The notes: generated by a model not told the origin, from the sequence alone. Numbered from the stretch's first letter, positions 54,125 to 63,093 are shown. The stretch is DNA of 64,000 nt from an uncultured Pseudomonadota bacterium (GCA_903884105.1 CAISDJ010000079.1:28305-92304), one strand, 5' to 3'. Made by a program: numbers and translations.

Positions 54125-54727
54125 CTAGAAAGTAGGCGGCGTGCAGGCACTCACGATCTCGCAATCCTCGGTACCGAGATTGCGGAAGCGGTGCGGCGTG
54201 CTGCTCGAAAAATAGTAGGCATCTCCGGGTCCGAGGATACGCGACTGGCTGCCGATCGTGACCTCGATCTCGCCGCAGCAGACGATGCCACCCTCCTCAC
54301 CCCGATGGCTCAGCATGTCTGCACCGGTATCGGCCCCGGGCAGGTAGCGTTCCTGCAGGATCGCCATCGCCCGATTGCCGCGCCGCGCTGCCACCAGCTT
54401 CAAAGACACGGCCCCGCTGCCAAGATCCGTCAGTGCGTCCTTCTGGAAGAACACTTCGGGTTCCTCGACCCGGTCCAGCGTAAAGAAGTCGGCCAGCGAC
54501 ATGGGTATGCCGTTGAGCACTTTCTTGAGCGAACTGACCGACGGACTGACGCGGTTCTGCTCGATCAGGGAAATGAGCCCGTTAGTCACCCCGGCCCGCT
54601 TGGCAAGCTCACGCTGGGACAGCCCCTGCAGTGTGCGAACCGCCTTCAGATGCGCCCCTACATCAATGGTCATCGCAACCCGTACTCCCGCCGCGCGGCC
54701 ATCGCGCTCGTCCATTATATTAGACAC
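54125..54727 (-). CDS. HTH-cupin transcriptional regulator, PuuR-like
   Basis: 200 residues from GTG 54727; ATG 54715 or 54673 (182 residues) are alternatives. An XRE helix-turn-helix ('LKAVRTLQGLSQRELAKRAG', 'VTNGLISLIEQNRVSPSVSS') is followed by a cupin domain ('MLSHRGEEGGIVCCGEIEVT', 'LGPGDAYYFSSSTPHRFRN'). This layout is that of PuuR, the repressor of putrescine-use genes released by putrescine. It is divergent from the aminotransferase gene and heads the aldehyde dehydrogenase-aguB run, well placed to control both. Confidence 0.92.
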   Translation of the reverse strand: MSNIMDERDGRAAGVRVAMTIDVGAHLKAVRTLQGLSQRELAKRAGVTNGLISLIEQNRVSPSVSSLKKVLNGIPMSLADFFTLDRVEEPEVFFQKDALTDLGSGAVSLKLVAARRGNRAMAILQERYLPGADTGADMLSHRGEEGGIVCCGEIEVTIGSQSRILGPGDAYYFSSSTPHRFRNLGTEDCEIVSACTPPTF

Positions 54728-54844
54728 ATTCTCCCGCCGTAAGCCGACGATTCTTCAGGAAAAGCCTCATCATTTGAGCGAAGTGTTGAATTTTCTTATC
54801 ATCCGGATAGCCGTCTGCCGAATAGCCACACGAGATCTCCCCCA
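54728..54844. promoter_or_regulatory. Divergent promoter region of regulator and aminotransferase genes
   Basis: 117 nt between divergent genes. It is AT-richer than the surroundings (e.g. ATTATATTAGACACATTC overlapping the regulator start), as expected for promoters and for a PuuR-type operator. No operator consensus can be proven by eye. Confidence 0.45.
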
Positions 54845-56170
54845 ATGACCATCCCCTCCCCGGCCGCCCCTCAGAATCTCGAGGCATTCTGGATGCCGTT
54901 CACCGCGAATCGGCAGTTCAAGGCGTCCCCACGACTGCTGGAACGGGCAGAAGGCATGCACTACTGGACCCCTGACGGCAGGCAGATCCTGGATGGCGTG
55001 GCGGGCTTGTGGTGCGTCAACGCCGGCCATGGCCGGCGCGAGATCACTGAGGCGGTGACTGCGCAGGTGGGGAAGATGGAATTCGCACCCACGTTCCAGA
55101 TGGGGCACCCGATCGCATTCGAATTCGCGAACCAGCTGATCCGCACCACACCCGGCGATCTTGACCATGTGTTTTTTACAAATTCGGGCTCGGAATCGGT
55201 AGATACGGCACTCAAGATTGCCATTGCCTACCACCGTGCGCGCGGCGAAGGCACCCGGCAGCGGCTCATCGGCCGTGAAAAGGGCTATCACGGCGTGGGC
55301 TTCGGCGGCATCTCGGTGGGCGGCATGGTCAACAACCGCAAGTCCTTCGGCAGCCTGCTGACTGGCGTGGATCACCTGCCCCACACACTGGACCTGGCCC
55401 GCAACGCCTTTTCGAAAGGCTTGCCCGACCATGGAACCCACCTCGCCGACGAACTCGAACGCATCGTGCAATTGCATGATGCATCCACTATTGCAGCCGT
55501 CATCGTGGAACCCGTCTCAGGATCGGCTGGCGTGGTGTTGCCGACGAAGGGGTATCTGAAGCGGCTGCGCGAGATCTGCGACAAGCACGGCATCCTGCTG
55601 ATCTTCGATGAGGTGATCACAGGCTTCGGGCGGCTGGGCCAGCCCTTCGGTGCGCAGTTCTTCGACGTGATGCCCGACATCATGACAACCGCGAAGGGCC
55701 TGACCAATGGCGCCATCCCCATGGGAGCGGTGTTCGTGCGCAAGCATGTCCACGACGCCTTCATGTCGGCTCCCGAAGGCACCATCGAGCTGTTTCACGG
55801 CTACACGTATTCGGGACATCCCGTCGCCTGTGCCGCTGGCATTGCTACCCTGAAGATCTACGAGGACGAAGGGTTGCTGACGCGCGCCGCGAACCTCGCG
55901 CCTTACTGGCAGGAAGCTGCGCACTCGCTGAGAGGCCTGCCCCATGTCATCGACGTCCGCAATCTCGGCCTGATTGCCGGCATCGAACTCGAAGCCGCGC
56001 CCGGCAAGCCGGGCACTCGAGCCTTCAGCGTCTTCAAGACCGCATTTGAGCGCGGCCTGCTGATCCGCGTGACCGGCGACATCATTGCCCTGTCACCGCC
56101 GCTCATCATCGAGAAGGCCCAGATCGATCAGATCTTCGGCACGCTGGCGGACATCCTGCGCGCAGGCTGA
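54845..56170 (+). CDS. Omega-amino acid:pyruvate aminotransferase
   Basis: 441 residues. Class III PLP aminotransferase: 'LEAFWMPFTANRQFKASPRL', 'GLWCVNAGHGRREI', 'FFTNSGSESVDTALKIA', 'YHGVGFGGISVGGMVNNRK', 'IFDEVITGFGRLG', and the Schiff-base Lys in 'MTTAKGLTNGAIPMG' near residue 288. The opening is nearly the signature of the Pseudomonas beta-alanine:pyruvate enzyme, which also accepts putrescine-like and 4-aminobutyrate-type amines. With the divergent PuuR-like regulator it likely feeds the aldehyde dehydrogenase. Confidence 0.93.
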   Translation: MTIPSPAAPQNLEAFWMPFTANRQFKASPRLLERAEGMHYWTPDGRQILDGVAGLWCVNAGHGRREITEAVTAQVGKMEFAPTFQMGHPIAFEFANQLIRTTPGDLDHVFFTNSGSESVDTALKIAIAYHRARGEGTRQRLIGREKGYHGVGFGGISVGGMVNNRKSFGSLLTGVDHLPHTLDLARNAFSKGLPDHGTHLADELERIVQLHDASTIAAVIVEPVSGSAGVVLPTKGYLKRLREICDKHGILLIFDEVITGFGRLGQPFGAQFFDVMPDIMTTAKGLTNGAIPMGAVFVRKHVHDAFMSAPEGTIELFHGYTYSGHPVACAAGIATLKIYEDEGLLTRAANLAPYWQEAAHSLRGLPHVIDVRNLGLIAGIELEAAPGKPGTRAFSVFKTAFERGLLIRVTGDIIALSPPLIIEKAQIDQIFGTLADILRAG

Positions 56171-56192
56171 CGTTTCGCTGGCATCCAGCAAT

Positions 56193-56224
56193 AAAAAACC
56201 CCGGACCGCTCGCGCAATCCGGGG
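56193..56224 (-). terminator. Intrinsic terminator of the TorF-like gene
   Basis: On the minus strand CCCCGGA (56224-56218) pairs with TCCGGGG (56205-56199) around a 12-nt loop and is followed by six T (56198-56193). It lies 44 nt after the stop at 56268 and could also affect transcripts leaving the aminotransferase gene on the plus strand. Confidence 0.9.
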
Positions 56225-56267
56225 CCTCAATCCAATTCAGCCGTTCAGGCTGAATGAATCGTTGCGA

Positions 56268-56930
56268 TCACTTCCAGGGAAGTGCGGTCGAAACCGACAG
56301 GATGACGCGATCGTCACTGACACCCTTGCCGAAGTAGTCAGAGTTCGTGACCCACTTCAGGCCGAGCGTCAGGTTGCTTGCCGAGTACGACACGCCAACC
56401 GAGTAGTCCGTGTACGAATCGTCTGCAAACGCCTTGCTGTCGCTGTAACCAGCATGCAGGTTCAGGCTGACCGGGCCGGCGGGGATGGCGGCATCGACCG
56501 ACACGTAGAACTCGTCTTCACTGGTGTCGAAGTAGTTGTCGGTGTAGAACAGGGCGCCGGTGATGACGCTGTAGGTCAACTTGCCGTAGATCTCGGCGGT
56601 GTTGATGTCCGAAGCAGCCGGATAGCTGTAGTACACCACGCCGACATCCCAGCCCAAGCCGCCTTCCGTTGCACCCTTGAAGCCGGTGTAGAGATCAAGT
56701 TCGGTCGTCGGATCGGTCGAACCGAAATCGACGTTGCTGCCCCAAACGCCCACGTACCAGGGGCCGCCTGCGTAATCGAGGGAAATCTGCAACGCAGGAT
56801 CTTCGAGCGTCTGGGTCACGCCGCGGAAATCATAGTCGTTAACGATCGTCGCAGTACCGGTGACGTCAGCTTGGGCGATGCCAGCCATCGTCATCAAGCC
56901 AAGCGCCGCAAGGATCTTCACGTTTCTCAT
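56268..56930 (-). CDS. TorF-family putative porin (TIGR02001-like)
   Basis: 220 residues from ATG 56930 (AAGGGG upstream). A signal peptide ('LAALGLMTMAGIAQA') precedes the family opening 'VTGTATIVNDYDFRGVTQT' and 'PALQISLDYAGGPWYVGVWG', then alternating strands to 'VILSVSTALPW'. It is rich in Asp, Tyr and Gly like other small barrels of the group. Transport role is inferred from family only. Single-gene unit with its own promoter candidate and terminator. Confidence 0.9.
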   Translation of the reverse strand: MRNVKILAALGLMTMAGIAQADVTGTATIVNDYDFRGVTQTLEDPALQISLDYAGGPWYVGVWGSNVDFGSTDPTTELDLYTGFKGATEGGLGWDVGVVYYSYPAASDINTAEIYGKLTYSVITGALFYTDNYFDTSEDEFYVSVDAAIPAGPVSLNLHAGYSDSKAFADDSYTDYSVGVSYSASNLTLGLKWVTNSDYFGKGVSDDRVILSVSTALPWK

Positions 56931-57320
56931 AACAACCCCTTCAGGTGTGGTAAAAAAAGTACTCGGTGCATTCAGTGCTTGCCAACGAGTGACCGGGACT
57001 CTAGCAGCATTGCTGCATCACAGCAAAGATGTGATGCCAAAAAACAACACGCTGCGTTCGTTAGGTCTGATGAAGAGGAATGCAGCATCCATGCCAAAAT
57101 CTCAAGTCGCCGCCATTTCGTGAATCCATCGGCCCGGAAGGCGATTTGCCGATCTCGTCGGAAGCAGGAAAATCAGGACCTTTCTCGCGAATCGGAGCCT
57201 TGCTCCTGCGACGGGCTCAGCTTCGGCGCAACACCCAACCGAAGGACCTGATTTAACAACATTCCGGCTATTGCACGGTTGTGGTGCACCGCTGCCAGTA
57301 CACGCCCGACAAAAGAGCGA
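56931..57320. other. Intergenic region without a convincing gene
   Basis: 390 nt between the cupin stop and the TorF-like start, both on the minus strand. The part near 56950-56990 holds the promoter candidate below. The rest shows only short frames without coding character or ribosome sites; no terminator or RNA motif was found. Confidence 0.5.
56956..56985 (-). promoter_or_regulatory. Sigma-70-like promoter candidate of the TorF-like gene
   Basis: On the minus strand TTGGCA (56985-56980), an 18-nt spacer and TACTTT (56961-56956), 26 nt upstream of the ATG. Match is moderate. Confidence 0.4.
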
Positions 57321-57692
57321 TCAGGCTTTCGCTTCGAAGATGGCGTAGAGCTTTTTGGCGGGCTCGAGGACTTCCCAGGTTCCCGTGAACCCGGATGGCA
57401 CGATGAAACTTGCCCCTGCGCCGAACGACCACGACGTGCCGTCGGCATTGGTCAGCCGAACCACACCCGAAAGCAGGTGGCAAAACTCGCTCTCCGTGTA
57501 CCGGATGCGCCATAGGCCCGGCGTGCTGGACCAGATGCCGACAAAAAATTGCCCCGTCGGGTCGGCAAACAGATTGCGGACGGACTGGACCGGATTGCCG
57601 GCAATCATTCGGTCCGGAGGCAGACTCGACACTTCCTCCGCTACGGTTGCGGTTGCAAAGTCGATGATTCCGGGGCCCACGGAAGTCGTCAC
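57321..57692 (-). CDS. Small cupin-domain protein
   Basis: 123 residues from GTG 57692, preceded by GGAGA; a longer version from 57749 lacks a ribosome site. A single cupin of the DUF861/EutQ-like type: 'FFVGIWSSTPGLWRIRYTES', 'FCHLLSGVVRLTNADGTSWS', 'FGAGASFIVPSGFTGTWEVL'. The usual metal His pair is largely absent (one His in 'EFCHLLSG'), as in several DUF861 members. Ligand unknown. Confidence 0.85.
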   Translation of the reverse strand: MTTSVGPGIIDFATATVAEEVSSLPPDRMIAGNPVQSVRNLFADPTGQFFVGIWSSTPGLWRIRYTESEFCHLLSGVVRLTNADGTSWSFGAGASFIVPSGFTGTWEVLEPAKKLYAIFEAKA

Positions 57693-57911
57693 GGTGCTCT
57701 CCGCCAACAAGAAATTTGCAGCAGCAAGCCCACCCAGAGTCGCCGCCAAACTACTAGAAGTATCCGGGTGCCGGTCATCTGCGGCGTGAGGCTACTGTGA
57801 ACTCTTCTCAGGAAATACCCAGTCACCTTGGCATAGGCTCTTCCACGCCGCAACAGACTGTCCATCCGACTCAACTGATCTTCGCGTCCTTTCAGCAGTG
57901 GACTCCCTGGC

Positions 57912-60290
57912 TTACGCTGCAGTGCCTTTGCCTGCGGCCTTGAGCGCTGCGAGTACCCGTTCCTTGCGGAACGGAGGGCGACGCATCCGCACGCCGGTGG
58001 CATCGTGAATCGCGTTGGCCACCGCAGCAATCAGCGGCTTGTGGCTGCCTTCACCTGCGCCGTAGGGCGCCAGGTCGGGTCGACCCGGGTTCGGGTCGCC
58101 GTTGACGAGCACCACATCGATCTTCGCGGGCGTGTCCGAATGCCTGAGGCTCGGGTGCGAACCCCAGTTCACACTGGTGACCTTCTCCGCATCGAACTGA
58201 ACCTCTTCCCAGAGGGCGCGACTCAACGCGTGCAACATGCCGCACTCGATCGTGTGATGCAGGCCCTCGGGGTTGATGACCAGGCCGCAGTCATGTGCGC
58301 AAACCAGCCGCTTGACCCAGACGTGACCCGTCTGGACGTTGACCTCGACCTCCGCGATGGTCGCGGCAACGGTATTGCTGCGGTACGTATACGAGATCCC
58401 TCGCCCGGAAAGAATGTCCCCCTTGGCGCTTCCGGGCTTGGGCGAAGAACGCGAGTCCCACCCATAAGTCTTGGCGGCGGCACGCACGACCGCGAGGGAG
58501 CGGGCACGCCTGAACACCGTGTCCTCCTCACTCGCCGTCAACAGATCGAGCCTGAACTGGACGGGATCTGCGTTGGCCGCCACCGCAAGTTCGTCAATAA
58601 AGGACTCGAACGCGAACGTGACCTGTGGCCCGTTGGGGTCACGCAGGTTGCCGGTCCGCAGCGGCGTCTCCCAGATCATCGGCAGGCCGACGACCCGCGT
58701 CGTCATCCGACGGTTCGGAATGCCGTACATCACTGACGGCGCCTCGGCATCGCCCTTGGCTGGCGTGGGGCGCTTGCCCATCAGCTGCGCAATCAGGACC
58801 GTCTCGGGGTCGTTGTAACCGAGGTGATTGTGGTCGAGCGCGCAGGCATCGTATTCCAGTGCCACCACCTTGCCCGCGGCATCGAGCCCGCCACGCAGCT
58901 TGAAAACGTAGGGCGGGCCTTTGGTGTCCCAGGCCGTTTCCTCTTCACGCATCCACTGCAAGCGGACCGGACGGCCCAGTTCGCGGGCCAGGAACGCGGC
59001 TTCGAATCCGGCATCGTCGGCAGCCGTTCGACCGTAAACCTGCGGCCCGTCCATGTAGACCACCCGCACCTGTTCCCTCGGCATGCCCAGGAACTTCGCG
59101 ACCCCGTTGCGCAAGCCATACGCCTTCATGTCGTTCGAATAGATCGTCATCTGCCCATTGGAGGGATCCGCCAGTGCAAAAGCCGGTCCGATGGCAGTGT
59201 GACCCTGAAAGGGCACTTCATACTCCGCTTCGATGACCCGCTTGGCCCCGGTGAACGCGGCATCCGGATTGCCCAGAATCTCCGGTTCGGTCCTGGAAGT
59301 GGGCGTCGCGCGCCGCATGTAGTTGAACAGCTCGCCGGACGCAGGGAACGGCGCAGTCGCCGGGCGCTTCCACTCCACCTTCAATTGTCGGGCAGCACGG
59401 ATCGCCTGCTCCTCGCGTTCGCACACGACCGCCACATAGTTGCCACGGCTGATGACTCGAATGAAGCCCGGCACGTTGGCCACCGACGACTCGTCGATCC
59501 GCTGCAGCGACGCGCCGGCCAGCGGGGGCCGGACATTGCGCGCATGCACCATGCCGGGCAGCTTGACGTCCACGGCCCACTGCAACGAGCCATCGACCTT
59601 GCCCGGGATGTCGTAGCGCTTGAGCGGCAGCCCCACGACGCGCAGCTCATTGACGGGCTTCACCTTGGCCACGCCGGTGGTCGCGTCGATATTGCTGCCG
59701 GTGAGCGCGACATTGAAGCGCTTGCCGCCGATCAGATCGGCATATGTCACCTGTTTTGCGGGATCGGACTTGAGGGCAATCGTCGCATTGGTCACCACAA
59801 GCTGCTCGACCGGCACGCCGAGGCGCTTGCCGCCGAGGTCCAGCAGCGTGCGTCGGGCTTCGGCTGCAACCCTGCGGGCGGGCCAGCCATCCCGCTCGAT
59901 GGCATCGGAACCGCCCGATCCGCCCTGGTCCGGCGTGACATCGGTGCACCCCATGACGAGAGTCGTCTTGTCATAGGCAATATCGAGCTCATCACACATC
60001 ATCTGGCGGAATGCGGTGCCGGTCCCCTGGCCGCCATCCGTCTTGCCGACAAAGAACGTCGCCGTGTTGTCGGGATGGATCACGATCCAGGTATCGAGCT
60101 GCCTGAAATCGGGGTCGACGTAGGGACCCGGCGCCGCCGCTGCGAGTGCACTCCCGCCAGGAACGGCAGCGACAGTCAGCGTGACCACCAGTGCACCCGA
60201 CGCCTTGAGGAAACTCCGGCGCGAGGTCGTGAGGTTCGCTCCGAGGAGCGCGTCTTCGATCGCTTTCGGCAGTGTCAGCGAGGTGCTCAT
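57912..60290 (-). CDS. Molybdopterin-dependent oxidoreductase, large subunit (IorB type)
   Basis: 792 residues from ATG 60290, overlapping the small-subunit stop (ATGA). A twin-arginine signal 'TTSRRSFLKASGALVV' directs Tat export. Xanthine-dehydrogenase-like large subunit: 'FFVGKTDGGQGTGTAFRQMM' region, 'YEVPFQGHTAIGPAFA', 'GRTAADDAGFEAAFLARELG', and the C-terminal 'YGAGEGSHKPLIAAVANAI' with the catalytic Glu. It belongs to the isoquinoline 1-oxidoreductase/aldehyde dehydrogenase branch that hydroxylates N-heterocycles or oxidises aldehydes in the periplasm. The substrate cannot be assigned. No cytochrome subunit or maturation factor lies nearby. Confidence 0.92.
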   Translation of the reverse strand: MSTSLTLPKAIEDALLGANLTTSRRSFLKASGALVVTLTVAAVPGGSALAAAAPGPYVDPDFRQLDTWIVIHPDNTATFFVGKTDGGQGTGTAFRQMMCDELDIAYDKTTLVMGCTDVTPDQGGSGGSDAIERDGWPARRVAAEARRTLLDLGGKRLGVPVEQLVVTNATIALKSDPAKQVTYADLIGGKRFNVALTGSNIDATTGVAKVKPVNELRVVGLPLKRYDIPGKVDGSLQWAVDVKLPGMVHARNVRPPLAGASLQRIDESSVANVPGFIRVISRGNYVAVVCEREEQAIRAARQLKVEWKRPATAPFPASGELFNYMRRATPTSRTEPEILGNPDAAFTGAKRVIEAEYEVPFQGHTAIGPAFALADPSNGQMTIYSNDMKAYGLRNGVAKFLGMPREQVRVVYMDGPQVYGRTAADDAGFEAAFLARELGRPVRLQWMREEETAWDTKGPPYVFKLRGGLDAAGKVVALEYDACALDHNHLGYNDPETVLIAQLMGKRPTPAKGDAEAPSVMYGIPNRRMTTRVVGLPMIWETPLRTGNLRDPNGPQVTFAFESFIDELAVAANADPVQFRLDLLTASEEDTVFRRARSLAVVRAAAKTYGWDSRSSPKPGSAKGDILSGRGISYTYRSNTVAATIAEVEVNVQTGHVWVKRLVCAHDCGLVINPEGLHHTIECGMLHALSRALWEEVQFDAEKVTSVNWGSHPSLRHSDTPAKIDVVLVNGDPNPGRPDLAPYGAGEGSHKPLIAAVANAIHDATGVRMRRPPFRKERVLAALKAAGKGTAA

Positions 60291-60772
60291 TGTGCTGCCT
60301 CCACCGCCGCCGTAGCCGTCCCATGGGCCACGCGTTTGATCGCAGCCTGGATCCGGTAGTAAGTCATGCACCTGCAGAGAATGCCTTCCATAGCCGTGCG
60401 GATCTCGGCATCGGTCGGGTTCGGATTGCGGTCGAGGAGCGCCTTGGCAGTCATGATCTGCCCGTTCTGGCAGTACCCGCACTGCGGTGCCTGCTCGTCG
60501 ATCCAGGCCTGCTGCAGCGGATGCAGCTTGCCGTCCTTCGAGAGGCCTTCGAGCGTCGTGATGGCGCCCTTCACCGCCGAGACGGGCAACAGGCAGGAGC
60601 GCACCGAATTGCCGTCGATGATGACGCTGCACACGCCGCACTGGCCGAGCCCGCAGCCGAAATGCGGGCCGCGCAGGTCGAGGTCATTGCGCAATACATA
60701 GAGAAGCGGCGTCGACGGGTCGACGTCCACCTCGTGGGTCGCGCCGTTGACCAGCAGTTTCACGATGCTCAT
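60287..60772 (-). CDS. [2Fe-2S] subunit of molybdopterin oxidoreductase (IorA type)
   Basis: 161 residues. Two [2Fe-2S] clusters: plant-type 'FGCGLGQCGVCSVIIDG' with a fourth Cys in 'VRSCLLP', and the helical one 'QCGYCQNGQIM ... GILCRCMTY'. It passes electrons from the molybdenum centre of the large subunit. It has no Tat signal and would be co-exported with IorB, as known for the family. AGGTGA precedes the ATG. Confidence 0.95.
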   Translation of the reverse strand: MSIVKLLVNGATHEVDVDPSTPLLYVLRNDLDLRGPHFGCGLGQCGVCSVIIDGNSVRSCLLPVSAVKGAITTLEGLSKDGKLHPLQQAWIDEQAPQCGYCQNGQIMTAKALLDRNPNPTDAEIRTAMEGILCRCMTYYRIQAAIKRVAHGTATAAVEAAQ

Positions 60773-60982
60773 GGCTCACCTGCGGAGTGGGGAATTTGAA
60801 TCCGGGAGCCTAGGGGACAGGCGACGTGAACTCAAGCCGCCGTAGGTCCCGGCAAGGAGCGGGTCCAACAGACCGCGACGGGCCGCCGGCAAAGGAAATG
60901 AAGGGGTCTTGGCAGCCCAACCGGGACGAGCGCCGATTCCGGGCCATCACAGCTACCCAAGTGACTGTAATAAATGAAGAAG

Positions 60983-61059
<77 letters not shown>

Positions 61060-61067
61060 ACAAGGAA

Positions 61068-61085
61068 CCCCTGTTTCCACAGGGG
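61068..61085 (-). other. Hairpin in the tRNA 5' leader
   Basis: CCCCTGT and ACAGGGG form a 7-bp stem with a GGAA tetraloop on the minus strand, between the promoter and the tRNA 5' end, and close to the expected transcription start. Confidence 0.6.
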
Positions 61086-61090
61086 GCGGA

Positions 61091-61119
61091 ATTGTCTTGG
61101 GCAGGCCCCGCGCTGTCAA
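61091..61119 (-). promoter_or_regulatory. Near-consensus sigma-70 promoter of the tRNA gene
   Basis: TTGACA (61119-61114), a 17-nt spacer and GACAAT (61096-61091), followed by a GC-rich discriminator (CCGCCCCC), the pattern of stringently controlled stable-RNA promoters. Position 32 nt upstream of the mature tRNA. Confidence 0.85.
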
Positions 61120-61216
61120 GAAAACCGGGGCTCAAGCGCTCTATTCTTCGAAATGGCGGCTCAGGATTCCGGCTCAAGTCTCCGCAGGCATTCGAAGCGC
61201 CGAAACCGGCTGACCG

Positions 61217-62308
61217 TCAGACGTTGAACCGGAAGTGCATGACGTCGCCTTCGTGGACGACGTATTCCTTGCCCTCGAGACGCAACTTGCCCGCTTCCTT
61301 CGCGCCCTGCTCGCCCTTGAAGCCGACGAAATCGGCGTATGCGATCACCTCGGCCCGAATGAATCCCTTCTCGAAGTCCGTGTGGATCACGCTGGCGGCC
61401 TGCGGCGCCGTGTAGCCGGCACGAATCGTCCACGCCCTCACTTCCTTCACGCCCGCCGTAAAGTACGTCTGCAATCCAAGCAGGGTGTAGCCAGCCCGGA
61501 TCACGCGGTTGAGGCCGGGCTCGTCGAGGCCGATGTCCTTCAGGAAGTCCGCGCGATCTGCCTCTTCGAGCTGGGCGATCTCGGACTCGATGGACGCACA
61601 GATGGGCACGACGACAGCCTTCTCGCGATCGGCCAGTTCACGCACGGCGTCGAGATGGGGATTGTCCGTGAATCCGTCCTCGGCCACGTTTGCCACGTAC
61701 ATCAGGGGCTTCAACGTGATCAGGTGCAGGTCGCGCAGCAACCGCAGCTCTTCGGTGTCCTTCGTGAAGGAGCGGGCGGGGCTGCCGCCGTCCAGGTGCG
61801 CGCGCAGTCGCTTCAGCAGCTCGCCCAGCTTGATAGCGTCCTTGTCGCCGGCCCGCGATCCCTTGTCGGCGCGTTGCAGCGACTTCTCGATCGTCTCGAG
61901 ATCGGCCAGGGCGAGCTCGGTATTGATCACGGCGATATCGTCAAGCGGCCGCACCTTGCCCGCCACGTGGATGACGTCATCGTTCTCAAAGCAACGGACC
62001 ACATGGGCGATGGCATCCGTTTCGCGGATGTGGGCCAGGAACTTGTTGCCGAGCCCTTCGCCCTTCGATGCTCCGGCCACGAGGCCGGCGATATCGACGA
62101 ACTCGACCGTTGCCGGCAGCGTGCGTTCGGGCTTGACGATGCCGGCCAGCACATCCAGGCGCGGGTCCGGTACGGGCACCACGCCGATGTTGGGGTCGAT
62201 CGTGCAGAACGGATAGTTCTCCGCCGCGACCTGCGCACGGGTCAGCGCGTTGAACAGGGTCGACTTGCCGACGTTCGGCAGTCCGACGATTCCACATTGA
62301 ATTCCCAT
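61217..62308 (-). CDS. ychF: Redox-regulated ATPase/GTPase YchF (OLA1 type)
   Basis: 363 residues from ATG 62308, exactly the usual length. G motifs: '[17 protein letters not shown]' (G1), '[19 protein letters not shown]' (G3), and the altered 'NVAED' in place of NKxD (seen in '[11 protein letters not shown]'), which gives ATP preference. A TGS domain closes the chain ('[20 protein letters not shown]', 'VMHFRFNV'). It binds ribosomes and modulates stress responses. It is downstream of pth, separated by a heptamer array. Confidence 0.97.
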   Translation of the reverse strand: MGIQCGIVGLPNVGKSTLFNALTRAQVAAENYPFCTIDPNIGVVPVPDPRLDVLAGIVKPERTLPATVEFVDIAGLVAGASKGEGLGNKFLAHIRETDAIAHVVRCFENDDVIHVAGKVRPLDDIAVINTELALADLETIEKSLQRADKGSRAGDKDAIKLGELLKRLRAHLDGGSPARSFTKDTEELRLLRDLHLITLKPLMYVANVAEDGFTDNPHLDAVRELADREKAVVVPICASIESEIAQLEEADRADFLKDIGLDEPGLNRVIRAGYTLLGLQTYFTAGVKEVRAWTIRAGYTAPQAASVIHTDFEKGFIRAEVIAYADFVGFKGEQGAKEAGKLRLEGKEYVVHEGDVMHFRFNV

Positions 62309-62362
62309 TTCTTCCCTTGTGTATCGAGCAAGCGACTCGAGCTGATCAACTTCAGACAGTAG

Positions 62363-62397
62363 CCGGTCACCGGTCACCGGTCACCGGTCACCGGTCA
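62363..62397. repeat. Five perfect CCGGTCA heptamers
   Basis: CCGGTCA is repeated five times without variation in the pth-ychF spacer; the last copy contains the pth stop codon. Each junction makes the palindrome ACCGGT. Same 7-bp periodicity as the other arrays in this part of the window. Confidence 0.92.
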
Positions 62398-62991
62398 CGA
62401 TTCACCACTCGCATTCTTCGTGTGCAGCCGATTCATCGCTTTCTCGCTGCCTTCGGTGATGAAGATCGGCAGGTAGTCGGCAGCGTCGGCGATGGCAGCG
62501 ACGATGCGGTCTTCTTCCGCGCGCGGTGCGCGCTTCAATACGAAATCAATGACCAGTGCCTTGTCGCCGGGATGGCCTACGCCCACGCGCAGACGCCAGA
62601 ACTCCGGCCCTGCATGCAGGATCGTGTCCTTGAGCCCGTTGTGCCCGCCGTGCCCGCCGCCAAACTTGAAGCGGGCCACGCCGGGATTCAAATCCATCTC
62701 GTCATGCGTAACGAGGATTTCCGCGGGCGGCACCTTCATGTAATCCATCAACGCGCGGATCGAAAGGCCACTGCGATTCATGTACGTGTGCGGCTTCAGC
62801 AGCGTGACTTCGCGTCCCGCGAGCTCGACACGACAGATCTCGCCCTGGTACTTCGAATGGGCGCGAAACTTGACGCCGGCCCGTTCCGCCAGCAGGTCCA
62901 CAAACCAGAATCCGGCGTTGTGACGGTCAAGCAGGTGCCCGGGGCCCGGGTTACCGAGCCCGACGATCACTTGGAGAGGCGTGCCGGCCAT
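62395..62991 (-). CDS. pth: Peptidyl-tRNA hydrolase
   Basis: 198 residues. Releases tRNA from peptidyl-tRNA that drops off ribosomes. Motifs: 'IVGLGNPGPGHLLDRHNAGF' with Asn10 and catalytic His near 24, 'PHTYMNRSGLSI', 'VTHDEMDLNPGVARFKFGGG', 'GHGGHNGLKDTI', and 'DKALVIDFVLKR'. Typical length. It lies between rplY and ychF, the conserved gammaproteobacterial order. No Shine-Dalgarno is obvious; the heptamer array begins 13 nt upstream. Confidence 0.97.
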   Translation of the reverse strand: MAGTPLQVIVGLGNPGPGHLLDRHNAGFWFVDLLAERAGVKFRAHSKYQGEICRVELAGREVTLLKPHTYMNRSGLSIRALMDYMKVPPAEILVTHDEMDLNPGVARFKFGGGHGGHNGLKDTILHAGPEFWRLRVGVGHPGDKALVIDFVLKRAPRAEEDRIVAAIADAADYLPIFITEGSEKAMNRLHTKNASGES

Positions 62992-63003
62992 CAGGAGCGG
63001 ATT

Positions 63004-63093
63004 GCGACTGGCGATGAGCGATCAGCGATTGGTCGGAGTCCCGCGCGAACCTGCCGGCCAATCACCAGTCGCTCATCACCAACCACTCGCAAC
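63004..63093. repeat. Degenerate 7-bp repeat array arranged as an inverted repeat
   Basis: First arm GCGACTG-GCGATGA-GCGATCA-GCGATTG (63004-63031), about 27 nt of spacer, then the inverted arm CAATCAC-CAGTCGC-TCATCAC-CAACCAC-TCGCAAC (63059-63093). It fills the spacer between rplY and pth. Confidence 0.85.

Noticed and set aside
53090..54742. 550-codon plus-strand frame opposite the aldehyde dehydrogenase and regulator
   Set aside because: Low-complexity Ser/Ala/Arg translation, crosses two real genes, no ribosome site.
57173..57448. 91-codon minus frame ending in the gap after the cupin gene
   Set aside because: Mostly a shadow of the cupin; the tail in the gap has no recognisable similarity, so a gene remnant cannot be supported.
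57689..58030. 113-codon minus frame between the cupin and the oxidoreductase
   Set aside because: It overlaps both genes. Its segment 'RAYAKVTGYFLRRVHSSLT' looks faintly protein-like, but there is no ribosome site or known family.
58824..60359. 511-codon plus-strand frame opposite the molybdenum hydroxylase large subunit
   Set aside because: Antisense of a gene with intact catalytic motifs; codon composition typical of GC-rich shadow frames.
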